A stretch of DNA of 22,617 bases, from NCBI GenBank assembly GCA_003667245.1, contig RCNN01000371.1, positions 1 to 22,617 on the forward strand, written 5' to 3'. The position numbers were made by a program, and so were the translations under genes. The stretch comes from Heterostelium multicystogenum (Eukaryota > Evosea > Eumycetozoa > Acytosteliales > Acytosteliaceae). The notes under the pieces were generated by a model. It was not told where the DNA came from. It saw only the letters and a list, made by a program, of their open reading frames with translations, and ran no database searches. Shown here in pieces: positions 1 to 11,306 of the stretch (its first letter is position 1; each line of letters starts with the position of its first letter).

Positions 1-708
1 TCTTAAGACTATGGTTGTTTTAAAAATGTGTTAACAGTTTGCTAGTTGGTTTTTGTAAAAACAATTTCCTTTTTGTTTAAATCTATTAAAAAGGTAAAAA
101 ATAAGTTCTGGAGGTGAACTGCATACCACAACAATTCAAAAATTGAATCGATAACTTGACCCCTGATCCATTTAGGAAATATTGGAAGGCATCTTTAATT
201 GGTTCCTGGTGATACCTCGAGGTGTCTACTGACACTGCCAATCCCAACAATATCATTATTTTTTAAATATTAAAAGTTTTTTATTTTATTCAACTATATA
301 AATAAGAATTCTTGAAAACAACACAACACCTGAGTTTAAGAAAAAATAAGAGATCAATTTAAAAAATCCAACCAACTAAATACTTTTAGAAAATACTTTA
401 GAATAATAATAATAATAAAATAATAATTGTTGTTTTGTTGTTTCTGCTTGTTCGTTGTTATTGTGTGATATGATGTTGGTGTTTTCCATTCTCATAGATA
501 AGCCTGTAGATTCAAACGAATGAGTAAATATAAAAAATTACCAAATAAGAAATTTAGTTAATATTCTCAATAGAAAATATCCTTAAAGTTACCAATTTTA
601 TTTATTTTAATTTATATATTATTTTTTATAAAATCTTAATACTATTTATATTTTAATACAAAAAACCCATTGCTATTCTTAATATATTAATAATTAAATT
701 AATTAAAA
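1..708. other. AT-rich intergenic region with a GC-richer block
   Basis: Most of this stretch is AT-rich non-coding DNA with homopolymers and an AAT run near 400-425. The block at about 105-250 is visibly richer in G and C. It contains an open minus-strand frame of 56 codons (ATG at 254-256, stop at 86-88). It also contains a plus-strand hairpin GATACC-TCGA-GGTGTC whose only non-Watson-Crick pair is a G-U on the plus strand. The block could be a small RNA gene, an exon remnant or a short ORF. I recognise no tRNA, snRNA or protein family in it. Confidence 0.4.
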
Positions 709-2038
709 AATGGAAAAGATTCAATAGAAATTATGTATATCCAAATCTAACAGATTCGACTGGTAGTCTAAATGAATTGCCTACACTTTCATAGATGATC
801 AGAGAATTTGTGAGATGTTGGATAGCAATGAGCCATATTGGAAATCAAAACGTGACAATAAGCTTAACTACAATCAAAGAAAATGAAACTATTGGAAAGG
901 CTATGGACATTATGAGTCAAATGAAAATCTTGTCTATTCCCGTGGTCGAACCAGAAAATGAAAAAGAATTCATTGGTTTGTAGATATGGTTGACATTATC
1001 CCACGTTATTCTCTGCTACTATACTAAAAGTGAAGATATGAAAAATGTGTGAAAGTAAGTTATCATTTCACAATAGAGGAGTTGTTTAATACTAACCAAA
1101 CATTAAACTATATTAATTTATCTTTCAGAGGAATGTCCACAATGGGATAAATGGTGTAAAGATGTGAAAAACCAAAAGCAGAAGAGTTTGGATTTTGAAA
1201 ATCTAAGTGTAGACTCTATAGTTAGTATGTTATTTGATCTATGTGGATTCCGTAACATTTAAAATGACCCGTTGAAAAGATCTTTCTAACAATATCACTA
1301 CTATTAGATCAATCAAAATATGATATTTTTTATTCCAGTGGGATTTCAGAGGAACCATTCGTCAACTAATTTCCGAAGTATTTCAAAAGGAATTCACAGG
1401 GTAATTGTTTTCAATGATGACGCTGATGGAATTGGAATTCTGAGTCAAACCGATGTAATCAAGTTTTCTTGGGAGAACTTGGATTCTCTAGGAGAATGTA
1501 TTCACAAGTCGGTAGAAGAACTTGGTGTCATCGAAAAAAAGGTTAATCACAATGCATGAAAACTGGAGTTACCATCCACGCATTCTATCTTATGCTGTTC
1601 CACGCAGTCCCAGGCATTGCAATTATCAATGATAAGAATGAATTGGTTCATTCAATTTGTATATCGATTTAAGAGTATGTATATGGAAGACCATTGAATT
1701 AAATAGAGAGATGTCTAACTTCAACCAAATGAATCAATCAATCAGGGATTGGCTGCCAACAATTACAAGAAACTCCTTCTGCCAGTCTCCGAGTATCTTT
1801 AAAGACAAGAAGGTATTTACCTGCACCAAGACACTTCATTGGAGGTGATCATGTTGACCATGTTTGAGCCAAAAAGATTCATAGAATATGGGTGGTAGAT
1901 TCTAAAGAATCCAAGAAGTGTACTGGTTGTGTCACAATGGATGGACTCATGAAATACTTTGCCACTTTACTACGGTGCCAAGGTGATGGAGAAATAAAAG
2001 ATACCAAGCCAAAGCCATATATTTCAAGAATCAATTAA
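709..2038 (+). pseudogene. broken gene for a protein with four CBS domains
   Basis: The translated pieces carry successive CBS-domain signatures. The first is IGKAMDIMSQMKILSIPVV followed by FIGLVDMVDI (about 795-1000). The second is KGIHRVIVFNDDAD with GILSQTDVIKFS (about 1380-1470). The third is PGIAIINDKNELVHS (about 1610-1660). The fourth is HRIWVVDSKES with TGCVTMDGLMKYFA (about 1880-1960). CBS domains pair into Bateman modules that bind adenosine nucleotides, as in AMPK gamma/SNF4-type proteins, but I cannot assign the subfamily. Probable introns lie at 1055-1128 and from about 1221 to 1338. The frame is interrupted at least at about 980, 1370, 1557, 1665, 1845 and 1865 by shifts or stops, so no continuous protein can be read. 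Domain content is clear. Whether the breaks are biological or sequencing errors is not. Confidence 0.75.
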
Positions 2039-2088
2039 ATAACAACGGGTGTACTATTAGATAATCCTATTCTTCTATTGCTTATTCT

Positions 2089-4109
2089 CTAATTACTTGA
2101 CTTTGATGATGGATTTGTCGCCAAAAAAGCTTTATTAGGAGATCTAAGAGCTGGACTTTTCTTGGTTTTGCTGATCTTGCTCCAGCTTTTTGTTGTTTTA
2201 AATTCTTAACCAACTTTGACAATAGACCCACACCACCTCCACCCCTTGGTTCTTCCCTGGTGCTTTGGTTGAGGTTTATCAGGTGATATACATTGAAACT
2301 GATTAGTATCTATAGTTTTGCTATACTTAATACTGCTTGCTCTGTTTCTTTTTTTCTACTACTACTACTGCTATTATTGCTATTGTTGTTGCTGTTGCTA
2401 TTATTAAGATCATCAAAATCAAAATCTATTTTCATCTAATACTTCGTCTGGTTTACTTTGGTTGCCTGGTAATAAAGTTGAAGTACTCTTGTCACTGGTT
2501 GTTGTTTTGTTGTTTTGTCAATTATTTTGGGAATGTCGGTAGTTGAGCTACTAGTAAGTAATTTTGGTTTAGAAGAAGATGGAATGCTATCTCAAGTTGT
2601 CCCACTATCATTAAGAATCTCATCATTCATCATTGGCAAATTAGAGTACTCTTCACATACTCTTAAAAACACGATATTCATTATAAATATGCTCAACTAT
2701 TCCTTCCTATAAGTTCAAATCATTGTTAGAATGTTAACATTCTTTATAAAAACATGATGGACAAGTGATGCTTACTATGAATCCGATATCTTTAAATTAT
2801 AATCTACAAATATATGCTTTTGGAATGCTTCTATCACCGACCGAGGGCAATTGTGTTAGCGCCAGTGATTTACTGTAGTCCTTCGTAACCTTTGTGAGTC
2901 GTCTCCAAAATAGTCATTGCAATGTATAAAGTAGCTGTAATTGTCAATACATCTGTTGCTGCTGTGTAAAGAAGTTTCTAGGTGGTTGTTTCTATTGGCA
3001 ATATGGATGATCAGTTAGATTGTTATTCTTTAACAGAAGTAAGTAATTCGGCAGACAATGATGACCATACATACCTTTTCTGGTATCTTAATGTGTGTGG
3101 CTTTTATAGGTTGAGTTTTTCTTCATGTCGTTGCCGTTTCTTCTTCCTCTGACTCTTCTGCTTCGGACGATGAATCAGAAGATGATGAGCTTGATGATGA
3201 TGATGATGATGTCTCACCTCCAGGATAGATAAGGATGAATCTGAGTCGTCTTTGCTTTCTGATGATGATGGAAGAAGGACGATGATGTCGTACTTGAATC
3301 TGAATCTGTGGCTTGTTTTTTAGTATCAACCTTCTTTGCTACAACATTCTTCTTTTGTTTGGTTGATGAAGGTGTTGTTTGAAGACTTCCTACTGAGGAT
3401 TTTTCTCTTACGATCATATTCCGATGATGATGATGATGATGATTCTATGAAACCATCTGATTTCTCCGAATCTGAAGTGACTTGGGTTTGTACATTCTTT
3501 GCTGGTCTTTTAATTGGAATTGGTTGTTGTTTGTTTTATTTACCAATCTCTTACTATTGGTTTTATTGTCTAATTCACTCTCACTCTCACTTTCACTTTC
3601 AACTCTCACTCGATGTGTCAATGTTGCTACTGCTACTGCTACTGCGACTAGTGATGCTTGTTGATAATTTGTCTTTGCCTTTTTCAATATAATTACCTCC
3701 TATTGGAGCTGTGGACTTGACTTTATTATTTATAATACTCTGGTTTATATGATGATGTTTGATTTCGGGTTGTTTTTCTCTTTAGATTTAGTTATTATTA
3801 TTATTATTTACACTTTATCAATGAATAGTTTGTTAATATCTTTGTTGTTAGAGAGTTGATAGATATTAATAGTAATACAAACTTTAGTGTGTTTATGTCG
3901 TCTAGTACATGTATATCTTCTTCAGGCAATACCACATAGCCTTCATCTACCGAGATCAGAAAACGAATCGCTAGGTAGCTTTGAATCTCTTGGAAATAAG
4001 TTGATACAGCTGGCTGACATTACCGCCAGAGAAGTGTGCATATAATAATATCTTATCGTGACCGACCAGTGCCGAAAGATTGTCATTAAAATTTATCTTG
4101 AAATCTCAT
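2089..4109 (-). pseudogene. broken acidic serine-rich protein gene, possibly coilin-like
   Basis: Reading leftward, an ATG at 4107-4109 opens MRFQDKF, which shifts frame in a T-run into a conserved-looking stretch (DNLSALVGHDKILLYAHF, then VSQLYQLISKRFKAT). This leads to GYVVLPEEDIHVLDDINT at about 3900. Next comes a low-complexity part (3690-3120) alternating Ser/Asp/Glu tracts with Lys-rich linkers. A segment near 2840-2880 reads LTQLPSVGD, then IAFQ-like and VDYNLKISDS in shifted frames, followed by GIVEHIYNEYRVF near 2680. A glycine-rich PRGGGGVG patch lies near 2240, and the last frame ends SSKSSN at 2089. This order (ubiquitin-like N-terminus, charged serine-rich middle, RG patch, Tudor-like C-terminus) resembles coilin, the Cajal-body scaffold. 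A Nopp140-like protein is the main alternative for the serine tracts. There are about eight frame breaks. The family call is tentative; the presence of a decayed or badly read gene is firmer. Confidence 0.4.
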
Positions 4110-5034
4110 TATATTAATAATAATGATGATGATCAATGATGATCAAGAGAATTGACTAATGCAGATACTGATCGTAATCTTGGTCGTAATCTCTAGACAC
4201 AAACGATGCAATGCCACGAAAAAATGAAAAAATGAAAAATCAATATTGTGTATATCAAATCCACACACGATTAAATTTATTTGGATTTTTATTAAAATTC
4301 CCAAATTCAAAGTAAGGCAGGGTCTGGATGATAGGCTTCTCCCTCCATACCAGCAGAATCATACATACTGATTGTAATTTTTTTTACAAATCTTTTTTTG
4401 TAGATACTGTAGTTTTTAAAAGATTGTAAAATTTTGATGGTGGTTGTTTTGTGGAACCTTGTTGAACTCAATGAGAAGTTAAAAATAAAAAAATTCAGAA
4501 TGATGCATACTATTGGGAAGTCCCCATTAAGATCAACAATCTTCCATGAAATAGAAAAAAATTCTACTAAATTTAAAGAAATTTTTTCGTTCATAATGAA
4601 CCTTTCGTAAACAGTCAAACATTTAGATCAAAATTATGAATCATCCTTGTGTGTGAGACCCAAAAACAAAAATAACAAAACCCTAAAAACACACTGTGAA
4701 ACTAGATCTTTCCACCGACCCAAACACTATGATTTAATATTTAGTAATCACTCTCCACCCACAACAACAATAATAATAATAATAATAATAAATATTACAA
4801 GTAACCTTCCAAAACCATATCATTTTTATTTTCTAGTACTAGCAAAAACAAACAAAAGCCAAATAGGAAAAACACAAGTCACAATAGACATCAATCATTA
4901 CACTGTCAACTATCCTTCCAACTTATAATATTATAATTCTCGATTTTTCATTATATATACATATATAGGTAGTTTTAGTTAGTAGATTCTATATCTGTTT
5001 TTTTTTGTTTTTTTGTGATCTGAAAAATTAGATA
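4110..5034. other. AT-rich intergenic region
   Basis: This gap separates the left-pointing coilin-like gene from the right-pointing surface-protein gene, so it should hold both promoters. It contains an (AAT)n run at about 4769-4792 and T-runs near 5000. A minus-strand frame at 4307-4618 ends in MYDSAGMEGEAYHPDPALL, which looks more protein-like than the rest of that frame. It could be the last exon of an unrecognised gene, because an AG acceptor precedes it at about 4365, but I could not link it to a family. Confidence 0.4.
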
Positions 5035-8000
5035 ATGAATAGTTCCAGACTGGACAATTTCTTATTTGTTTCTGTTGTATTATTATTATTTGTTGCAAAT
5101 TGCTCTGCTGTAGATATATATGGAATGGTGGAGTAGGAACATTTTACAATCAGGGTACTAAATGGACACCTGCGCAGGATCCATCTGCTACCGACAATGT
5201 ATTCGTCGTGGCAAACAATTCATTTGTATACTCGTACACTACGATTTCAGTTAGATCGGCTCAGGTCGGTTCAATCGATTTTTCCCTCGGCCGTCTTAAA
5301 CCCATGCAGTGATTTTTATGCATCACTCGTTTCGGTCTACCCTTATTCCACACTCTATCTGGACAATGTCATTGACCCTAACACTGCCTATTCATCCGTC
5401 TATTCAACTGCTCTAGTTGGTGATTTATTTATGAATGGTCGATTACTTACTATTCAAAATATTTAGATGTTTATCCATTCGGTCAAATTCTTCTAAGTAT
5501 GTCATCAGAAATATATTGATTCATCCAAACAACCATATTAATGCTCTGTTCCAATGCTGTAACTATTAGATGGATCCACTAGTGAATTCTTTTTAGGATG
5601 GAACATTATTCACAATGGTACACTTATTACAGAGGCACAATCATTCATTGTTGGTAACTTCTCAGCTTACGAGTCAGCTAGACTCATCGGATATCCTGAT
5701 TCTCTTTTAATGTTTTTCGATCTTAGCGCAGATCCACCTGGAGTTAACTCTTTCAACGGAAACTCTACGATTGAAATGGAAAGCTCTGTACTAAGCTTTT
5801 GGAAATCAACAGAATTTAATGATAATGCAAAGATCAATTTGCAAGACTCACCTTTGAAAATCTTCGAATCATATTTTGTCTTAAGTGACTTTGTTACTCT
5901 TGATATTCAAGGTCGTTCACCTGTTCTATCAAATGCCTCAACATTTATCATGAAAGTAAGTCTAAATGTTTATTTCAAACAAATAACTATTGATCCTAAT
6001 ATTATATCTTTAGGATAAACTCTACCATGAAATTCTATAAATCCAGCATACTTTGACTTGTCATATCAATCACCCGATTCATTGAATTCTATGATGGAAA
6101 CCAGATTTTTCATGTTCAATAATTCCCAACTCCACTTGAACCATACACTTTATTTCTTACAAGCCTATGTTTTCTCACTATCAGTAGGTATCGAAGAAAA
6201 GACGATTCAGAATATATTGTAAATATAAATTGACACATCCTATTTTTTCAAACTACAGGATAATGCTTTTATTGATATGAAAAATGGATCGATGCTTTTA
6301 ATTTTGAATAAAGCAAATGAAATGAGAGGAAACAGCCGCATAGAAGTAGAAGACTCAACAATAGCTGTATTTGCAGCAAATGCCGGTTTAATCCAAAATG
6401 TATTTATGATTTGGAAATAGGATTTAAGTTTCGAAAATTAACCCTTCTTTTCGTTCATTATAGGATAATTCAACTATTAATTTATATGGAAAACTATCAT
6501 ATATGATAATTTCTGGTTCTCATATTCTTAAAGACCACGCTTTTTTGTCGATTGAAGAAAATGGTTACTTAATTATTGATGGTAGTTTGGTTCAGTTGAA
6601 CAATTCCAATTTAGCTGTTCAGCAGGGTGTAATCTCTATCGATGGCTCTTGTGTCATGAGGGATAAATCTATATCCGTTATCACAGCAAATTCAAGATTG
6701 TATGTCAATGGAACTGCTCTATTCTTAGACAACTCTGCACTTTTCGTATACTACTCTTTTGTTACTATTCCTGGTTCACTTATTATCAGTTCCAATATCA
6801 TTGCATATCAAGCTAGATTCACTGTTGAAGGTTTCTTTGCCTCAGTATGTATTGCCTTAATTATTTGTAGCCCTAATCAATAACTAATTTATATTAAATT
6901 CAAATTAGAATGGAATAATCAACTGTGATTTTTGTTATATTGATCATTCTAACGGATCATTCCATTCATTTGTGTTGGTTTGTATAATAATTCTGATATT
7001 TCAATCATCGGAGATGCTCATGTAAGTTAGATCAAAGTGATATTTATTAAAATCTAAAGACTAATTCTCCATCATCAATTAGTTTGGTAATCTATTCATT
7101 GCTGAAAATACCCAAATTACCGTTTCTTCCGGAAACCTTACCATTTATTCCGATTCAATATTTAATTGCACTAACTGCAAAATTAAAATTATTGATGGAT
7201 ATTTCAACTACGACAAGAATTCATCAATCAATTTGATTGGATCAAGCTTGGAGAACATTGGTGGTCAAATCGAGTCAAGTGGAAATGTATATGTATATCC
7301 AGGCTCCATAATGTCAAACCAAGGTACTCTCAACCTTTTATCCAATATATACAAACAAAATCCAGACTCAGAGGCATCAATGATCAACTCAGGTGATCTT
7401 AATATTGTACCAAATGGAATTCATCAAAAAGAAATCACTGTATGTATATTGTTTTGAAGATTGAACTGATAGCCATAGATATTAACATCATTTGCTCCAT
7501 AGATTCCACTTTTAAATAATGGTAAAGTCAACATTAATGAGGATAATGTATTCATTTCACAACTCAGACAATCGAGTGGTACACTTTCAATTAATAAGGG
7601 TACCGTTCAATCGAATGAAACCATTCACAACAGTGGAGGTAATATTCAAGGAAATGGTACAATCATTTCAAACATTTTGAACTCTGGTAATTTTGGTTCA
7701 TTCAACACTACCGACTTCTTGAAGATTATTGGTGACTTGGTTCAACTTGAGAATGGTACAATCATCATCACTATTAACTCTCCAAATGACTTTACTCAAT
7801 GTATGTGTAACAAATAATATCCGAATCTTATTGGAAAGTTAATATTAACTTATTATTACTAGTCAATATTTCATCACTTTTCACATTGGGCGGAAAAATT
7901 ATCATTAGAATAAGTGAGGATTATCATGAGAAAGCAAAATCCAACCCATCTACCAATAATAATATACCTGTTGCAAACTTTGGTAATTCCAATGGTAATT

Positions 8001-8299
8001 TCTCTGGAGTGGAATTTAGAACTTTCAATCCAAAGGGCGGAGAAGACAAAGCAAGTGATTGTAAACATAAACTAAGCCAAACCAAGCAATCTCTTTCAGT
8101 CTTGGTGTCAAGCGACTGCGACAGCGAATCTTCGAAAAAACTTTCAACTGGTGCTATTGTAGGAATTGTGATCGCACTTGCTATAGTTGCTGCTGCTGCA
8201 GTTATCATCTACCATAAGCGTCAACGTCTATCTCAAGACTACCGAGCTAAATCTGGTCTCTTCAAGCTCAGAAGAATCACAGTCAGCATGAAGGACTAA
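5035..8299 (+). CDS. multi-exon beta-structured type I surface protein, frame-disrupted
   Basis: The ATG at 5035 starts a classic signal peptide (MNSSRLDNFLFVSVVLLLF, cleavage near VANCSA). A WNGG-type adhesin-like motif follows (IWNGGVGTFYNQGTKW). The long extracellular part is built of short repeated strands rich in Asn, Ser, Gly and Ile, typical of parallel beta-helix proteins. A C-terminal membrane helix (GAIVGIVIALAIVAAAAVII, about 8150-8210) precedes a basic cytoplasmic tail and the stop at 8297-8299. Introns read as 5497-5569, 5956-6013, 6184-6258, 6400-6463, 6845-6908, 7022-7082, 7440-7502 and 7801-7862. The middle ones are phase 0, and the exons at 6014, 6259 and 6464 all begin GATAA(A/T). 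Frame breaks occur near 5105, 5300, 5457, 6035 and 6975, yet the residues on both sides stay family-like. It probably acts in adhesion or recognition. It could be a young pseudogene or a real gene with sequencing indels. Confidence 0.72.
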
Positions 8300-8540
8300 A
8301 TATCCTATCGCTATTAATATTTATTGAAACAAATTTGGATATGATCCAAATGGAAATGATCAAATTAAATTATTCTTATAAACCTGATTGGCGTTTATGT
8401 AATTGTAGTAAACTTAAAATTTCTTTATCTAATTAACATTGATGGCTATCCAACTATTAATATCGAACTTTTTTCCTAAAACTATTAGATTTATTCTTTT
8501 GTTTGTTTTGTACAAATAAACAGATTAACGAGTTTGCATA
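8300..8540. terminator. convergent 3' ends between the surface-protein gene and CASP
   Basis: Two genes end facing each other across 241 bases of AT-rich DNA. AATAAA at about 8515-8520 on the plus strand and several AT-rich runs could serve as cleavage and polyadenylation signals. No other gene is visible here. Confidence 0.35.
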
Positions 8541-10913
8541 TTACGTATCTGGTATTGTCTTATTATTGATTTGTTCTTGGCTGTTGATCAGTGTGTCAAT
8601 GTCAAATTGTTTGTTTGCTCCACCTGGTATGTAGTCATCTGTGTGCTGCTCAGCAGTAGTTACAGCCAGCTTGTAAAGAGTAATAAATACTAGTAGATGC
8701 AAGAGTATACTGTATATAAAAAGGAATAGACGACTGTATTTGTTGGAGAGGAAGAATCGTGATGTGTTTAAGATAACTCTTTCTGCAGTGTTCATTTCTT
8801 TGTATCGCCTGTATTTCTCTTTCTTATTAAATGATAGGAATGGATTGATACTGTCTTCGTAGAGTTTTCCATACTTTTCTTCAGGATCTCCATTACTGTT
8901 TCTTCCAGAGCTTCCACCTCTTTCCATGTCATATTCGGCTCTCTTTGGATTTCCAGTAATGACACCACCTCTATTCTTGTCGTAGCTCTGAAGGAATCTA
9001 ATCTTTTCATAGAGCTTAATGTTGTCTTGTTTCAATGAAGATGTCTCTAATTTACATGTTTCCAATTGCTTTTCCAACTGTGATTTTTCATTTTCCAATT
9101 CTAAGTTCTTTACTTTGAATCTATCTCTTTGTCCAACTACAATATCCAACATCTTATCGTCCTTTGATTGTACAGTTGTCTGAGATTGGTTTGAATCGTT
9201 TAGATTACTGAGTGATTGGTTTAGAGAAGGAGTTGAGCTGATCAGTGTTTCCAAGTCTTGTGGCTGATTTGTATTGACATTTCCACTGTTACCAAATGGT
9301 CCTGACATTCCATTATTTAGCATACTGCTTCCTCCACGAGTTGTGATATCTTCTTCAAGTCTATGAATGAGGTTACTCTGGTCCATTTGAATATTCTCAA
9401 GTTGCTGAATTCTCTTTCTTGATTCATCCAACTCGGTTTCATAGGTACCAACTGTAAGTCTGAGTTTGGTGAGCTCATTCTCCAACTGTCTGTTTTTCTC
9501 TTTCATTAATTTATCAACATTCTGTTGGTTGCTATTGGTAACCTCTTCAGAACCAACAATAGCCTGCAGAGTGGCCAATTCACGCTTAACATTCTCATAG
9601 TCAGCTGGTGATGGGTTGTTTTGTATATACTTCTCCATCTTCTCAATCTTTTCACGCTCAATATCCAACTGAGTCAAGGTTTCCTTTAGGGTGGCCTTTT
9701 CATCCTTATACATTTGCTTCAAATCCATGAGCTGATCATTTAACTTTGAAATTTCCGAATCTTTTTGTAACAACTCCAACTCCAATTCTGCAATTCTTTT
9801 GACCAATGGTTGAATTGAATTCTTCTCCCTGTTGTGAGAATAAGTCTGATTAGTAACTAAAATCGATGGTCTGTAATAGTAATAGGCATACTTTAATGAC
9901 TCTTCACGAATAGATGAGTTTTCAGCTTGCAAAGTTGATAATTTAGTTGAGATTCTCTCGATTTCGCTTGTAAGCATATCAAACTTCTGACTGTTTAGAT
10001 GAGATCTCCTCATCTAGATTATGATAAGAATTTAGATCTTTGTTAATAATCAATTTTTTAAGAAGAATAACAGAAATATATTTACCATGTTTAACTTTAA
10101 GATCGAATATTTGTGATTGATTTTGATCGTGAGTTCTAGTTATCTTGTTTAGATCTTCCTGTAGTTGTGAAATCTGTCGATTTAACTCTTGATTTCTATC
10201 CTTAAGAACATGAATCTTTGCTTTGTAATCTTGCTTCAACTCCTGCTCACGAGATGCTACTTTCTCATTGGTAGAACTCTCCATTCTTGACTCATACTCC
10301 TTGACCTTGTCCTCTAGTCTGCGAATGGTAACCTCCTGGTTCTGTATCTCCTGGAACTCTTTTCTAAAGTCAGCTAGCTCCAGCTGCAACTTCTTGTTTT
10401 CAATCTCGAGTTTTGCAGTCGTATCGACCTTGGCATACTCGTCGAGTGCGGCAGTGAGAGCGGGCACCGGATCTACGGCACCCGAGAGGTCCTGGTAGAG
10501 AGTAAAGAAGCAGGTCTCGGAGAACTTGCTTCGCTTGGTGAGCTTATCGACTTCCTCTTGGTAGAGCTTGAGGAGTGCACCAAACGTCTTGAGCTTCTCG
10601 TCATCACCGACCTTCTTGAAGTCCTGTGTTTGCTTGGCGAGCACCTTTCTCGACTGCACACAATCGTCTTTGAGAGTGGCAATCTGCGAGATAAACGCCT
10701 CCAACTCGACCTTCTTGTTCTCAATGTTAAACTGCTTCCACGAGTTGAGGATGTCCATAAATGAGCTGTTACCACTGGAACTATTGGTAGTGGTGGTAGT
10801 GGTGGTGGAGGTATTAGCTGCAACTCCACCAGGTGTGCCAGGTGTGCCAACACCCATGCTGGAGGAGACTGAACACCCGGTGAATTAGGTGTAACAACAC
10901 TGTTATTATTCAT
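8541..10913 (-). CDS. Golgi membrane coiled-coil protein CASP (CUX1-type)
   Basis: CASP is a tail-anchored Golgi coiled-coil protein that takes part in vesicle tethering and intra-Golgi retrograde traffic. The N-terminal block (MDILNSWKQFNIENKK, later KRSKFSETCFFTLYQDL and VDPVPAL) matches the conserved start of the family. A long heptad-rich coiled coil follows. The C-terminal CASP domain has NPFLSFNKKEKYRRYKEMN, then RFFLSNKYSRLFLF and a membrane helix with the conserved LLHLLVFITLYK. An intron lies at 10014-10085. A second, 63-nt GTATGC...CAG segment at 9829-9891 is probably an intron that happens to stay in frame. One extra base in the TTT of the second exon (about 9982) breaks SKQSEV from the expected DMLTSEIERI. 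The start may be the ATG at 10857 or, with a one-base shift, the upstream ATG at 10913 (MNNNSVVTPNSPG). The family call is very secure. Confidence 0.93.
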
Positions 10914-11306
10914 TAATAGAGATGATTCAATTTAAATTATTATAATAAAAACGCCAATAATGCGACTAACTACTAATGCAATGACTGTACTATATTAATA
11001 TATTTATAAAATTGGAATTGAATGATTCATAATGAGGAAGCATTGGAAAAAAAAACCAAACATCAAACAACCTCAACATCAACCACATGTTATTTAATAA
11101 TAATTAAAATAAATTTACAAAAATACAAATTAATTACTTTTTGCTTTAAGATGAAACAAATAATATTAATAAATAATGTCAATAATTATTATTATTATTA
11201 ATAAATAATGTCAATACATTGGTCATTCTACATTCATTGTCTCTGTCATTAATTAATGACATCACTTTAATTTATGTAGAATATACAGATTATCATATAG
11301 ATAAAC
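10914..11306. promoter_or_regulatory. divergent promoter region between CASP and the F-box gene
   Basis: The 393-base gap is very AT-rich and separates two genes transcribed away from each other. It holds a 21-bp direct repeat (11164-11184 and 11196-11216), a TAT/ATT run between the copies, and a perfect 16-bp palindrome GTCATTAATTAATGAC at 11245-11260, about 47 bases before the F-box gene ATG. These are plausible regulatory sites, but no known factor is recognised. Confidence 0.4.
11164..11216. repeat. 21-bp direct repeat, two copies
   Basis: The 21-base unit at 11164-11184, which contains AAATAATGTCAATA, recurs exactly at 11196-11216. The 11 bases between the copies are ATT repeats. In DNA this AT-rich the exact GTC-containing match is more than a simple triplet run, but it could still be a slippage duplication. 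Confidence 0.7.

Noticed and set aside
86..250. U4, U1 or SRP RNA
   Set aside because: I compared the block by eye with conserved U1, U4 and SRP motifs on both strands and found no match; the upstream element typical of dictyostelid small RNAs was not seen either.
3336..3692. Plus-strand frame with poly-Asp and a leucine-rich stretch
   Set aside because: It is the complement of the serine/glutamate-coding triplets of the minus-strand gene; the hydrophobic and acidic runs are antisense artefacts.
4647..4928. 93-codon plus-strand frame with poly-Ile
   Set aside because: The poly-Ile comes from an (AAT)n run, composition is that of AT-rich intergenic DNA, and no family is recognisable.
7924..8208. 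Minus-strand frame opposite the surface-protein tail
   Set aside because: It is the shadow of the well-supported plus-strand exon carrying the transmembrane helix.
10268..10888. Plus-strand frames opposite the CASP first exon
   Set aside because: CASP conserved blocks on the minus strand explain this sequence.
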